From NCBI RefSeq assembly GCF_030817015.1, contig NZ_JAUSYS010000001.1, positions 3,410,001-3,474,000 on the forward strand: a DNA stretch of 64,000 bases. The letters are read 5' to 3'. Within the stretch, counting starts at the first letter, position 1. Each line of letters begins with the position of its first letter. Shown here piece after piece: positions 42,055-50,487 of the stretch. Both the position numbers and the translations under genes were made by a program. Source of the stretch: Arthrobacter sp. V1I7. Lineage in GTDB: Bacteria; Actinomycetota; Actinomycetes; Actinomycetales; Micrococcaceae. The notes under the pieces were generated by a model. It saw nothing but the letters and a program-made list of their open reading frames with translations, was not told the DNA's origin and ran no database searches.

Positions 42055-43476
42055 TCAGAGCTTTTCGCCCTTGGGTGCCGCGACGAAGAGGCTGACGAGG
42101 AAGGCGGCCGCGGTGATGGCGACCGAAATCCAGAGGGCGGTGGTGTAGCCGGCGGACGTGGCCTGGGCGGCGAAGGGTGCCACGAGCACGACGCCGAGGC
42201 TCGCACCGATGCCGAAGGAGGCGCCGTTGATGCCGGGCAGGGCGGCGGGTGCTTCCTTGGGTGAGAGCAGGACCGAGAGTCCGTTGATGGCGGTGAGGAA
42301 GAAGCCGTTGTAGAAGATGCCGAGGGCTGCGATGGCGATCAGGACGGCGATCTGGTTGTCGGAGAAGGTGGCCGCGGCTATGGCGCAGGCCAGGCTCAGC
42401 CCCGTTCCGGCCCGGAGGGTTTTGATCCAGCCGCGCCGGTCGGCGAGCCAGCCGGCGAGGGGTGCGGCGAAGACGCCGATCAGCGCTGCGGGGGTCAGGA
42501 ACAGCAGTGCCGACAGCGAGGCACTGAGTCCGAAGCCCTGGTGGATGTCCTGGCTGAGCAGCACCACGGTGAAGTTGATGATGGCGAAGATGCCGGCGAG
42601 GGTCAGGACGGTGGTGGCGATGACGGGCCAGACCTGGCGGGAGCGCAGGTGGTGCACGGCGATCAGCGGGTGGCTGCGCTTCTTCTCGATCATCCAGAAG
42701 GCGGTGAAGGAGGCGACGGTGCCGGCCAGCAGGGCCAGGGTGCTGGGCGCAGTCCAGCCGGCGGCTGAACCGTCGGAGACAAAGTAGGTGATGAAGACGA
42801 GGAACACGGAAAGTGATCCTGCGCCCCACCAGTCCATGGCGCCGCGTACTCCCTGCGGACGTCCGCTGGGGACGGTTTTGATGATGCACGCGGCGGCGAT
42901 GGCCGTCAGGACCAGGACGACGACGAAGATGGACCGGAAGCCGAGGGTTTCGGCCATCAGGCCGCCGACGTAGCCGTCCACGCCGCCGACGCCGCCGTTG
43001 ATGGCGGCGATGATGCCCACGGAGGTGCCGAAGACGCGGGCCTGCAGGTTTTCGCTGAGGACAATGTAGGCGAGCGCGAAGACCGCGCTGGAGACGCCCT
43101 GGAGGAACCTGCCTGCGATGAGGAGCGGCAGGGTGGGGGCGGCGATGCAGAGGATGGTCCCCGCGCCCATGATCCCGAGGACCAGGAGCAGGGCGGCGCG
43201 GCGGCCGATGAAGTCGCTCCAGCGTCCGATGACGGGCCCGGCGATGGCGCCGGCGAGGAAGAACATGGACTGGACCGGGGCTGCGCTCTCCGGGCCCAGG
43301 CCGAAGGAGGCCGCGATCTGCGGCAGCGCCGGGGTGACCATGCTGGCGTTGAGCTGGAAGGACAGCACGCCGAGCAGCAGGGTCGAGATCAGCAGGGCGG
43401 CACGGCGGCCGGCAAACTTCGGCTCCGCCCCGGCGAGGCCTGGCGGCGAAGTGGTGACTGTTGCTGGGGTGTTCAC
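42055..43476 (-). CDS. MFS transporter, probable nucleoside/ribose importer
   Basis: A 473-residue major facilitator with 12-14 hydrophobic segments. The first helix pair has SFQLNASMVTPALPQIAASF, then the family loop GRWSDFIGRRAALL between helices two and three and GRFLQGVSSAVFALAY. A second-half equivalent loop is GWLADRRGWIKTL. The GTG at 43476 has AAGGAG six to seven bases upstream. It is divergent from ribokinase and followed by the nucleoside hydrolase, so it may bring in nucleosides; efflux cannot be ruled out from sequence alone. Confidence 0.85.
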   Translation of the reverse strand: MNTPATVTTSPPGLAGAEPKFAGRRAALLISTLLLGVLSFQLNASMVTPALPQIAASFGLGPESAAPVQSMFFLAGAIAGPVIGRWSDFIGRRAALLLVLGIMGAGTILCIAAPTLPLLIAGRFLQGVSSAVFALAYIVLSENLQARVFGTSVGIIAAINGGVGGVDGYVGGLMAETLGFRSIFVVVLVLTAIAAACIIKTVPSGRPQGVRGAMDWWGAGSLSVFLVFITYFVSDGSAAGWTAPSTLALLAGTVASFTAFWMIEKKRSHPLIAVHHLRSRQVWPVIATTVLTLAGIFAIINFTVVLLSQDIHQGFGLSASLSALLFLTPAALIGVFAAPLAGWLADRRGWIKTLRAGTGLSLACAIAAATFSDNQIAVLIAIAALGIFYNGFFLTAINGLSVLLSPKEAPAALPGINGASFGIGASLGVVLVAPFAAQATSAGYTTALWISVAITAAAFLVSLFVAAPKGEKL

Positions 43477-43527
43477 ATCAAACTCCTTTGTTCTGCAGGG
43501 CGTCCTGCCCTTGCGATGCGTGTTGTT

Positions 43528-43567
43528 ATACAACCATGTATGACGGACAAGTACAACCATGAAGTAC
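43528..43567. promoter_or_regulatory. Direct-repeat operator between MFS and ribokinase genes
   Basis: Two copies of TACAACCATG lie at 43529-43538 and 43552-43561, 23 bases apart (about two helical turns). The first is inside a perfect inverted repeat ATACA-ACCA-TGTAT (43528-43541), the second inside GTAC-N9-GTAC (43551-43567). The site sits in the 133-base divergent promoter region and is the best candidate for binding by the GntR regulator at 38802-39590. Confidence 0.55.
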
Positions 43568-43609
43568 ACTATTTCCTAATCCAGCCCCTTGGCCCCGATA
43601 GGACTTCCC

Positions 43610-44488
43610 ATGAGCAATCGACTTCCTGCCGTCACCGTCGTCGGCAGCATCAACCTCGACATCATCGCCACCACGGACAGGCTGCCGGGTGCCGGGGAGA
43701 CCATCGGCGGCGGCAGTCTGCACCAGCAGCCGGGCGGCAAGGGAGCCAACCAGGCGGCAGCTGCTGCCCGCCTGGGCGCCAGCGCGCGGATCGTCGGGGC
43801 GGTGGGCGATGACGCGTCCGGCCGGCTGATGCTGGAGTCTCTTTCCGGAGCGGGCGTGGACACTTCTGATGTGGCAGTGCTCGAGCTCGACGGCGCCGCG
43901 ACGGGCACGGCGCTGATCGTGGTGGACCGGGATGGTGAAAACCAGATCGTGGTGTGCCCCGGGGCCAACTCCGGGTTCTCGGTGGGGGGCCTGCAGTTCG
44001 GGCCGGACGAGACGGTGCTGTGCCAGCTCGAAGTGGGTCTGCCCGTGGTGCTGGAAGCCGCCCGGCGCTCCGCCGGTTTCTTCGTCCTGAACGCGGCCCC
44101 GGCCATGGACCTGCCGGCGGAGCTGCTCGAGCGCTGCGACCTGGTCATCGTCAACGAGACCGAGTACCAGCTGATTCCGGCGCTGGCGGAGGCAAAGCTT
44201 GTCGCGGTGACGTACGGGAAGGACGGGTCGGCGATGTTCGAGCACGGGCGGCGGGTGGCAGAGGCTCCCGCTTCGGCCGTGAGGGTGGCGAACACCATCG
44301 GTGCGGGAGACGCATTTTGCGCGGCTCTGGTTCTGGCACTGAGGGCGGGGCTCGACTACGCCACGGCGCTGGCCGTGGCCAATGCCGTCGGAGCGGATGC
44401 GGTGGGCGATCCCTCGTCCCAGCCGGCGCTGGCCCGGTTGGAGGAGTACGTTGCCCGGGTAGCCGGAGCCGGGGCTGCCGGGCAGTGA
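43610..44488 (+). CDS. rbsK: Ribokinase
   Basis: A 292-residue PfkB-family sugar kinase that phosphorylates ribose to ribose 5-phosphate. The first PfkB signature PGGKGANQAAAAARLGA (residues 41-57) and the second ANTIGAGDAFCAALVLAL with the catalytic base Asp234 are present. The N-terminal VVGSINLDIIA is typical of ribokinases. Beside a nucleoside hydrolase it would recover ribose from nucleosides. The ATG at 43610 matches the family start; the TGA overlaps the GTG of the GNAT gene. Confidence 0.9.
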   Translation: MSNRLPAVTVVGSINLDIIATTDRLPGAGETIGGGSLHQQPGGKGANQAAAAARLGASARIVGAVGDDASGRLMLESLSGAGVDTSDVAVLELDGAATGTALIVVDRDGENQIVVCPGANSGFSVGGLQFGPDETVLCQLEVGLPVVLEAARRSAGFFVLNAAPAMDLPAELLERCDLVIVNETEYQLIPALAEAKLVAVTYGKDGSAMFEHGRRVAEAPASAVRVANTIGAGDAFCAALVLALRAGLDYATALAVANAVGADAVGDPSSQPALARLEEYVARVAGAGAAGQ

Positions 44489-45000
44489 ATCTTGATTTCA
44501 GGCCGGCAAGGCCGGCCGACTATTCAGCGGTCCGGACAATCACCCGGGAGGCGTACCTCCACGCCGGGCATTTCACGGCCGACCACCCGTATCTGGGGGT
44601 GCTGGACAACGTGGAACACCGGGCGGAGCATGCCGAGGTGTGGGTGGCCGAAGCCTCCGGCGCAGTGGTCGCGGCAGTGACGCTGACCTTCGCGGGGCAG
44701 CCGTACAGCGAGATCGCGGTGGAAGATGAGCTGGAGTTCCGGATGCTCGCGGTTGATCCCGCTGTGCAAGGCGGCGGGGTTGGGCGCGCCGTTGTTCGTC
44801 GAGTCATCGAACATGCCCAGTCGCTGCCAGAGATCAGGGCGATCAGCATTACGAGTGCGACGTTCATGGAACGGGCACATGGTCTGTACGAATCCCTGGG
44901 CTTCGAGCGGGTTCCGGCGAGGGACTGGTACGTGCCGGGCGAGGACGTGCTGCTTTGGGTTTTCCGGCTGGAGCTGCAGCCTGCCGGTGTTCCTTGCTGA
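44485..45000 (+). CDS. GNAT-family N-acetyltransferase
   Basis: A 171-residue GNAT protein, overlapping ribokinase by four bases (GTGA). The acetyl-CoA binding motif is LEFRMLAVDPAVQGGGVGRAVVRRVIEHA, followed by ISITSATFMERAHGLYESLGF. The N-terminus ARPADYSAVRTITREAYLH is typical. The acceptor substrate is unknown. The tight coupling suggests a role tied to the nucleoside/ribose genes, but GNAT proteins are often found in such positions without a known link. Confidence 0.85.
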   Translation: MNLDFRPARPADYSAVRTITREAYLHAGHFTADHPYLGVLDNVEHRAEHAEVWVAEASGAVVAAVTLTFAGQPYSEIAVEDELEFRMLAVDPAVQGGGVGRAVVRRVIEHAQSLPEIRAISITSATFMERAHGLYESLGFERVPARDWYVPGEDVLLWVFRLELQPAGVPC

Positions 45001-45065
45001 ACGAGACGGCGACCAGGCTCCTCCCCCGCGGCGGGCTTGCGTGCCTTGTGGGCCGGGAACTGGGC

Positions 45066-45386
45066 CTAGGCGACGGTGAGTTCGCCCATCCGGCCCCAGC
45101 TGTCCGCACCGATTTTTTCGCTGATGATCTGCGGGGTTTCCGCCAGGGCCTGTGGCATGTCGTTCATGGCCTGGGTGAAGTGTTCGCTGTTGACGTGGTC
45201 GCCGGCGGCGTCGTCCCGGAACGCCTCGACCAGTACGAATTCGTTCGGGTTGTCCACGCTGCGGGACCAGTCAAACCACAGGTTGCCAGGTTCCTGACGC
45301 GTCGCTTCGGTGAAGTCGCGGGTCAGATCCAGCCAACGGTCGGTCCAATCCGGCTTGACGTTGAATTTGACGACGATGAAGATCAT
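45066..45386 (-). CDS. Antibiotic biosynthesis monooxygenase (ABM) domain protein
   Basis: A 106-residue dimeric ferredoxin-like-fold protein of the ABM/quinol monooxygenase type. Typical features are FIVVKFNVKPDWTDRWLDL, the REPGNLWFDWSRS segment (usually Pro/Gly-Cys/Asn-x2-Y/F), and FVLVEAFRDDAAGDHVNSEHF with the conserved His and terminal helix. These proteins oxidise small aromatic or quinone substrates or only bind them. The ATG at 45386 follows GGCAGGAA. It stands alone. Confidence 0.82.
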   Translation of the reverse strand: MIFIVVKFNVKPDWTDRWLDLTRDFTEATRQEPGNLWFDWSRSVDNPNEFVLVEAFRDDAAGDHVNSEHFTQAMNDMPQALAETPQIISEKIGADSWGRMGELTVA

Positions 45387-45537
45387 CGGGTTCCTGCCTT
45401 CCAGCGCTGATGTGGGTACCAGAGAAGTCTGCCCCGAATGAGCCCTCCGCCCAAGCCGGCCATCGCGGGGTGAGGACGCGGGCCACCGGGAGCGAGTCGC
45501 AACTGCGGCCCGGGTCGCACCGCCCTGAACCGTCGTG

Positions 45538-46045
45538 TCGGAACCGTCGGAGGCCCTGTTCGACGGGGGCACCATCGACATGCTCGACATTGACTGCATC
45601 CCGGCTGATCTCACGTGGGGTGAACTTTCGGCCGCGGCCGGGCATGGTTCGTACCTCTTCATTGAGAAGGCGGTTGCCCTGGCCATGGATCGCCAGGTCG
45701 ATGCGATCTGCACGGGGCCGCTGAACAAGGCGGCCTTGCACGCAGCCCGGCCACATCGGCCTTATCGATGCGATCGCCAAGATCAACGGTGACCTGGTCT
45801 ACCGGACCACCAAACGCGGGCACGAACTGCTGCTCGCCTCCGGCATTGAGAACCCGCGGATCGCCGTGTGCGCCATCACCCGCACGCAGGCGAGGGCGGA
45901 CTGTTCGGCTATGGCGAAGAGGCGGAAAAGATCCAGCCGGGCATCGAAAAGGCACAGGCCGACGGTATTGACGCCATCGGCCCGCTCCCGGCCGCCACGC
46001 TGTTCTTCCTTGCCGGCCGCGGCGACTTCGACCTGGTCGGCGCCA
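45538..46045 (+). pseudogene. Decayed PdxA-type 4-hydroxythreonine-4-phosphate dehydrogenase
   Basis: Three frames carry consecutive pieces of a PdxA2-like protein: GTIDMLDIDCIPADLTWGEL and DAICTGPLNKAALHA (45553-45745), HIGLIDAIAKINGDLVYRT (45750-45880) and GLFGYGEEAEKIQPGIEKAQ, then LAGRGDFDLVGA (45890-46045). The N-terminus, a middle block and the final YHDQGH region are missing, and at least two frameshifts are present. It is not functional. In relatives such genes sit in four-carbon acid sugar (threonate/erythronate) pathways. Confidence 0.65.
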
Positions 46046-46290
46046 CCCGAGCAGGCTGCACTCAAACGCCTCATGGTGAACAACTCCCACCGCATCTATG
46101 TCGTTGCGGACTCGACGAAGCTCGGCTTGGAATCCTCGCACTGGTGGACGCCGCTGGAGCGGCCCTGGCACCTAATTACCGACGACGGAGCAACGGACGC
46201 GCAGCTCAAGCCCTTCCGCGACCTGGGAAACGTGGTGATCCACCTGGCAGCGGCGGCCGACGGCGGGCAACCTACCTGACGCCGTCGCTT
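46046..46290 (+). pseudogene. DeoR-type regulator, C-terminal fragment
   Basis: Directly after the pdxA remnant, in another frame, comes the end of a DeoR-family sensor domain: LKRLMVNNSHRIYVVADSTK, LGLESSHWWTPL, LITDDGATDAQLKPFRDLG. The DNA-binding half is missing. DeoR regulators often accompany pdxA2 and DUF1537 kinase genes, so both remnants probably come from one catabolic locus collapsed by deletion. Confidence 0.55.
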
Positions 46291-46396
46291 GCGTTCGCGC
46301 GAACGTATGCCCAGCAGGTGCCAGCCGGTTATCTTTTCGGCCTTTGATGTAACTTTTTGCGCGGACCACGCCTGCCACGTCGCGTAGCGTTGACCC

Positions 46397-46780
46397 ATGA
46401 GCGAGTCGGCCGATCACAACAAGCGCGTAGTTTCCCTGCTGATCGAAGCTATCAGCCGTGGGGACCTGACGGTGTTTGACGAGTTGTATACCCCGCGGGC
46501 AGCGCCAAAAGCACTGGAGTGGGTGGAACCATTCCTCCAGTCTTTTCCGGACGTCGCCATGGACATTGTCCAGATGGTCAGCGAAGGCGATACCGTCGTG
46601 GCCCGGTTACGGTGCTCGGGTACCCATCTCGGGGTCTGGCGCGGGCACTCCCCCAGCGGCCAGCGATTCAACCGGGTGGACGAGGTGTACTTTTTTACCT
46701 TCCGGAACGGGCTGATAGACGGCAGTTGGGGAATCGAGGATAACCTGACGCGGTTCCGCCAGCTCGGCTTCATCCGCTGA
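46397..46780 (+). CDS. SnoaL-like/ester cyclase family protein
   Basis: A 127-residue NTF2-fold protein resembling ester cyclases and SnoaL-like polyketide cyclases. The helix at the N-terminus (NKRVVSLLIEAISRGDLTVF) is followed by the strand blocks DVAMDIVQMVSEGDTVVARL, GTHLGVWRGHSPSGQRF and EVYFFTFRNGLIDGSWG. No catalytic role can be assigned; many such proteins are unassigned small-ligand binders. Translation starts at ATG 46397 with no strong ribosome-binding site. Confidence 0.78.
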   Translation: MSESADHNKRVVSLLIEAISRGDLTVFDELYTPRAAPKALEWVEPFLQSFPDVAMDIVQMVSEGDTVVARLRCSGTHLGVWRGHSPSGQRFNRVDEVYFFTFRNGLIDGSWGIEDNLTRFRQLGFIR

Positions 46781-47003
46781 CAGTCCGGCTACTCCTGCGC
46801 GCTGTGGACAAGTGGTTGTTTGCCCCCGCAATTTCCGGATGGGTCGAATTCCGGGCCGCGGGCATGAAGGTGAAGAAGTCTACTGTGGCGCCTGTTGCGG
46901 ACGAGGCCGAAGCTTCGTAGCGTGACCGCCTGTACCGTACGCAGCCGCGGGCATATCCTGCAGGAAGACCCGTCCTGCCCAGCCGTTTTCCGGAGGTACC
47001 CCA

Positions 47004-47399
47004 GTGGAAATGCCGAAAGCGTCCGACTCCGACAAGGAGCACTTCCGCTCCGTTCTGCCCGACCATCCCGAGGTGGCCGTCAAGCCGATGTTCGGGAACC
47101 TCGGGGCGTTCGTGAACGGCAACATGTTCGCAGGCCTGTTCGGCGCCACCATCGGCGTGAAGCTGGCCGACGCGGACAAGGAGACGCTTGAAAGTACCGA
47201 GCGGACCGTTCCGTTCGGACCGCCCGAGCGGCCCATGGGCGGCTATACCGGATTACCCGAGATCTGGAACGGCGAGGGCGACGGGGATGAGGCCCGGGCG
47301 AAGGCCTGGGTGCAAAAGGCGTTCGAGCACGTGAGCACGCTGCCGCCGAAAGCTCCGAAATCCCCGGCGGCCCCGAAGGCCAAGGCCGCGAAGAAGTAG
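47004..47399 (+). CDS. TfoX/Sxy N-terminal domain protein
   Basis: A 131-residue protein with a TfoX/Sxy N-terminal domain: FRSVLPDHPEVAVKPMFGNL, FVNGNMFAGLFGATIGVKL and GPPERPMGGYTGLPEIW. The C-terminal ~25 residues are a lysine/alanine/proline tail (PPKAPKSPAAPKAKAAKK) that could bind nucleic acid. In gamma-proteobacteria Sxy controls competence; actinobacterial forms are uncharacterised. GTG 47004 has GGAGG seven bases upstream; ATG 47010 is an alternative. Confidence 0.8.
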   Translation: MEMPKASDSDKEHFRSVLPDHPEVAVKPMFGNLGAFVNGNMFAGLFGATIGVKLADADKETLESTERTVPFGPPERPMGGYTGLPEIWNGEGDGDEARAKAWVQKAFEHVSTLPPKAPKSPAAPKAKAAKK

Positions 47400-47435
47400 C
47401 GGGCCCTCCCCCGCCGAAGGACGGGACAACGAGGT

Positions 47436-48401
47436 CGACACCCTGATGATCGGGGCGGGGCAGGCAGGCCTGGCACGGCGGCTTCGCCGCGCAAGACGAG
47501 CCAAGGGCGCTGGCTGGCACGGAACGTCGTCCTGGCCAACGGTGCCTATCAGCGGCCGCGGATTCCGGCGTCGGCCGCCAAACTCCCCAAGCACATCCGC
47601 CAGCTGCACGGCCAGAACTACCGCAACCGGGGCGCGTCTGCCCGACGGCGCGGTGCTGGTGATGGGGACCCGGGCAGTCGGGCGGGCAGATCACCGAGGA
47701 CCCGCTCGCCGCCGGCCGGGAGGTGCACCTGTCGGTGTCCGGTCTCCCCCGAGGCACCGCGGCGCTACCGCGGCCAGGATCTCTTCTACTGGCTCCTGCA
47801 GGTCAACCTGCACGGGCCGGCCCACGGCATCAACGGCCTGCAGGCGGAGCAGCTCCCCTCCCCCGCCGCACGGTTCCTGTGCAATCCGCTGATCTCCGGC
47901 AACGACGGCGGGCACAGCATCCGCCTGCGGGACTTGGGCCGCCGGGGCGTCCGGCTGCACGGACACTTCGAGGGAACGGACGACGGCGTACTCGCCTTCA
48001 GCGACGACCTCCCGGCCCGTCTGGCGCTGGCGGAGGCGGCTTCGGGCAGCGGATGAAGGTGATGCTTGACGCGTACATCGCCGCGGCCGGCATCGACGCG
48101 CACGCGGCGGAGGCTGCGCCCGCCGACGACTGGCTTCCGGCGGAATCAGGGGCCCGCCTCGACCTCGACGCCGAGGGCAGCACCTCCGTCATCTCGAGTA
48201 CCGACTACGGGCTGGACTTCGGCGTCCTGGACATCCCGGTGCTCGACGAGTGGAACTACCCCCGCCACTCCCGCGGCGCCACCGAGGGCGACGGCCTTTA
48301 CACGGTCGGGCTCTCCTGGCTCACCAGGCACGCATCGTCAACAGTGGCACTTGGTCGGGGTGGACGCGGAGTACGTCGCGGGGCACGTTGCAGGGCGGTG
48401 A
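47436..48401 (+). pseudogene. Decayed flavin-dependent monooxygenase, copy A
   Basis: Pieces of an FAD/NAD(P)-binding oxidoreductase lie in several frames: TLMIGAGQAGLA (FAD-binding GxGxxG), ANGAYQRPRIPA, LPDGAVLVMGTG-type NADP-binding loop, RYRGQDLFYWLLQVN, NPLISGNDGGHSIRLRDLGR, DIPVLDEWNYPRHSRG and a terminal VDAEYVAGHVAGR. About 100 residues after the first motif are deleted and at least four frameshifts occur. It is dead. It is the same family as copy B at 52412-53667 but differs in many residues. Confidence 0.7.
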
Positions 48402-48433
48402 ACAGTGCACACCAACCGCGACAGGCGCCGAGC

Positions 48434-48456
48434 AGGTCAGGTCAGGTCAGGTCAGG
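48434..48456. repeat. Short tandem AGGTC repeat
   Basis: Four perfect copies of the pentamer AGGTC followed by AGG, in debris between the monooxygenase remnant and the jetA remnant. No function is evident. Confidence 0.6.
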
Positions 48457-48519
48457 AACAGGCATACCATTTCCGTGTCTCGGAGGGAGGGAAGACGCAC
48501 CTGATGTCCGGGTACGCCC

Positions 48520-48885
48520 GGCGAGCGCAACTCTTCCTCAACAGGCACCAACCAGCGAAACCTCGGCCGGCAGCTGCTCATTGACAACCTCGACGACGTC
48601 CTGTTCGGCCTCCGCGATACCCACGGTGAGGACAAGTTCCCCCGTCAGGCGGCCGAGTACCTGGACGACTGGGCCGCACTGGAGGGCGTGGTTGCGTGAG
48701 TAACCTCCCGGGCCACGACGAGCCCCGCTAAAATCCGCGGCGGCTGAGGAAGTGCTCCCTGGTGGAGAGCCTGCGGGGCCGCGACTTCGTAGCCACCCAG
48801 TCGCGACTCACAGCATCTTCGCCGTCCTCGAGCGGCTGGTCCAACAGTCGAGACGGACCCCGAAGTACGGCTCACTGTCGGCCTA
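48520..48885 (+). pseudogene. Decayed jetA fragment
   Basis: The translation aligns with JetA residues about 35-155: TNQRNLGRQLLIDNLDDVLF, then GEDKFPRQAAEYLDDWAALE and, after a stop and frameshift, SLRGRDFVATQSRL, then VETDPEVRLT in shifted frames. It is about 85% identical in the best-preserved block but carries stops and small deletions. With the jetC piece at 29459-29660 it shows that a second Wadjet locus once existed in this lineage. Confidence 0.75.
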
Positions 48886-49542
48886 CCGGGCCGTGCGACG
48901 AGTGAAGACCAGATGGAGAACTCCGAATGGAGAAGGGGTAGCTTCGATTTCAAAACGTTGTTCGAGTCCTTCGAGTCCATCCCAGAGCCGCTCGCCCCGG
49001 CCCAGGACGATCGGCACGAGGACGATGTGCATGTGATCGATCAGATCCGCCTCGAGGAACTGTCGAACCGTGCTGACGCCGCCACCGATCCGGACGTCAA
49101 GGTCGCCGGCCAGGGCGCGAGCCTGCTTGAGCGCGGAGACGGGGTCGGCGTCAACGAAATAGAAGGTTGTTCCGCCTTCCATCTCGAGTACCGGCCGAGG
49201 ATGGTGCGTCAAAACAACGACAGGGGTGTGGAAGACAGGGTTATCGCCCCACCATCCCTTCCATTCCTCGTCCTCCCAGGGACCGCGTTGAGGGCCAAAC
49301 TTGTTGCGCCCCATGATCTCCACGCCGATCCCCGGTCCCCACTGGCTGGCAAACGCCTCGTCGACGCCGAAAAACCCCTCCGACTCCCCGTGGAAGCCCA
49401 TCTCCCGGAAGGTGCGCGTCTCGAAAGCCCACTCCATCAGCCGTGAGCCTGCGTGACCGAACGGAGCGTCGAGTTGCTGGCCCTCGCCGGTGCCGAAGCC
49501 GTCGAGGGAGACCGAGAAGTTATGCACGCGGACGAGGGACAT
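48883..49542 (-). CDS. Dihydrofolate reductase family protein (RibD C-terminal type)
   Basis: A 219-residue protein with the RibD C-terminal/DHFR fold, of the kind annotated as dihydrofolate reductase family. Typical blocks are VHNFSVSLDGFGTGEGQQLD, GVEIMGRNKFG, TPVVVLTHHPRPVLEMEGGT, LDVRIGGGVSTVRQFLEADL and HIVLVPIVLGRGERLWDGL. It probably reduces an unknown small substrate with NADPH; it is not a housekeeping folA. It is intact although its 3' end abuts the jetA remnant. The ATG at 49542 is preceded by AGGAGA. Confidence 0.85.
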   Translation of the reverse strand: MSLVRVHNFSVSLDGFGTGEGQQLDAPFGHAGSRLMEWAFETRTFREMGFHGESEGFFGVDEAFASQWGPGIGVEIMGRNKFGPQRGPWEDEEWKGWWGDNPVFHTPVVVLTHHPRPVLEMEGGTTFYFVDADPVSALKQARALAGDLDVRIGGGVSTVRQFLEADLIDHMHIVLVPIVLGRGERLWDGLEGLEQRFEIEATPSPFGVLHLVFTRRTAR

Positions 49543-49779
49543 GTCATCTCCTGAAGTGCTTGCCGTTCGCGATCACTCTATGGTGATTGAACCCAGCGAC
49601 TCAAGACCGACGATGAGGTCGCGTCATGCTCCTTGGTGCTCTTGACGGTCCTGCAGCCCGCGGAACCCCTCTTAAAGGCCGATTGACAGTTAAGTACGTA
49701 CAACAGACCAGCTCGCGGAGCCTTCCTTATCAGTGACCCTCGCGACTATCGCCGTCGCGCAAGTCGGTATGGTAGCGGC

Positions 49780-50295
49780 ATGACCATCGAGCTGCGCACC
49801 ATGGCTGCCGACGACTGGCGAGCCTGGCGGTCGGTGAGGCTCGCGGCGTTGACCGACGCGCCGGGTGCTTTCGGCTCACGCCTGCAAGACTGGTCAGACG
49901 CGCCGGAGGACCGCTGGCGTGAGCGCCTGTCTATTCCGGGAGCGATCGATCTGCTGGCCTTCGATGCCGACGGGAACGCTCCGGTCGGCATGGCCACTGG
50001 CGTCCCGGACGAGGACAACGACAGCCGTGCCGAACTCATCTCGATGTGGGTCGACCCTGCCGTTCGCGGTCGTGGTGTCGCCACTTTACTCATCACAGCG
50101 ATCGCACGCTGGGCGGCGAGCGCTGGTGCGCCGACGCTCACCCTGTCCGTGATGCCGGACAATGTCGCAGCCCGACGCACCTATGAAAGGAACGGCTTTA
50201 CCGTGTCCCATGAACCCGGCGATCTGCTACAGGGTGGCCGGCGCGAGCTAGTCATGCTCCGCGACCTCTGCCCCGAGCGCACCGCCAGCGACTAG
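49780..50295 (+). CDS. GNAT-family N-acetyltransferase
   Basis: A 171-residue intact GNAT. N-terminal part: IELRTMAADDWRAWRSVRLA, ALTDAPGAFGS. The acetyl-CoA binding loop is ISMWVDPAVRGRGVATLLIT, followed by LTLSVMPDNVAARRTYERNG. It resembles the widespread small-molecule or ribosomal-type GNATs; the acceptor is unknown. It is unlike the GNAT at 44485. Stand-alone gene next to the truncated IS30 element. Confidence 0.85.
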   Translation: MTIELRTMAADDWRAWRSVRLAALTDAPGAFGSRLQDWSDAPEDRWRERLSIPGAIDLLAFDADGNAPVGMATGVPDEDNDSRAELISMWVDPAVRGRGVATLLITAIARWAASAGAPTLTLSVMPDNVAARRTYERNGFTVSHEPGDLLQGGRRELVMLRDLCPERTASD

Positions 50296-50487
50296 CAGCG
50301 GTCCCAGGACGGCACCGCATCAGATAAGAGGCACCAGAGTTCAGATCAGATTCTCCATGCCGTCGGCGGAAATCTGCGCGCGTAGCTCGCACTCGGCCTA
50401 CGGCCACCAAACGCTGTTGGTAACACGCCAATTACCGTCGCGACTCGCACCTCTACGCAATTACAACCAATCAAGAAGAGCCGGTGG

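Noticed and set aside
39618..42206. One very long minus-strand frame spanning the protease and part of the nucleoside hydrolase region
   Set aside because: The part upstream of 40925 is arginine/proline-rich and antiparallel in frame to the nucleoside hydrolase; the protease has its own signal peptide and start at 40925.
48434..48456. Short tandem repeat as a possible CRISPR
   Set aside because: The unit is five bases without spacers. No CRISPR array was seen in the window.
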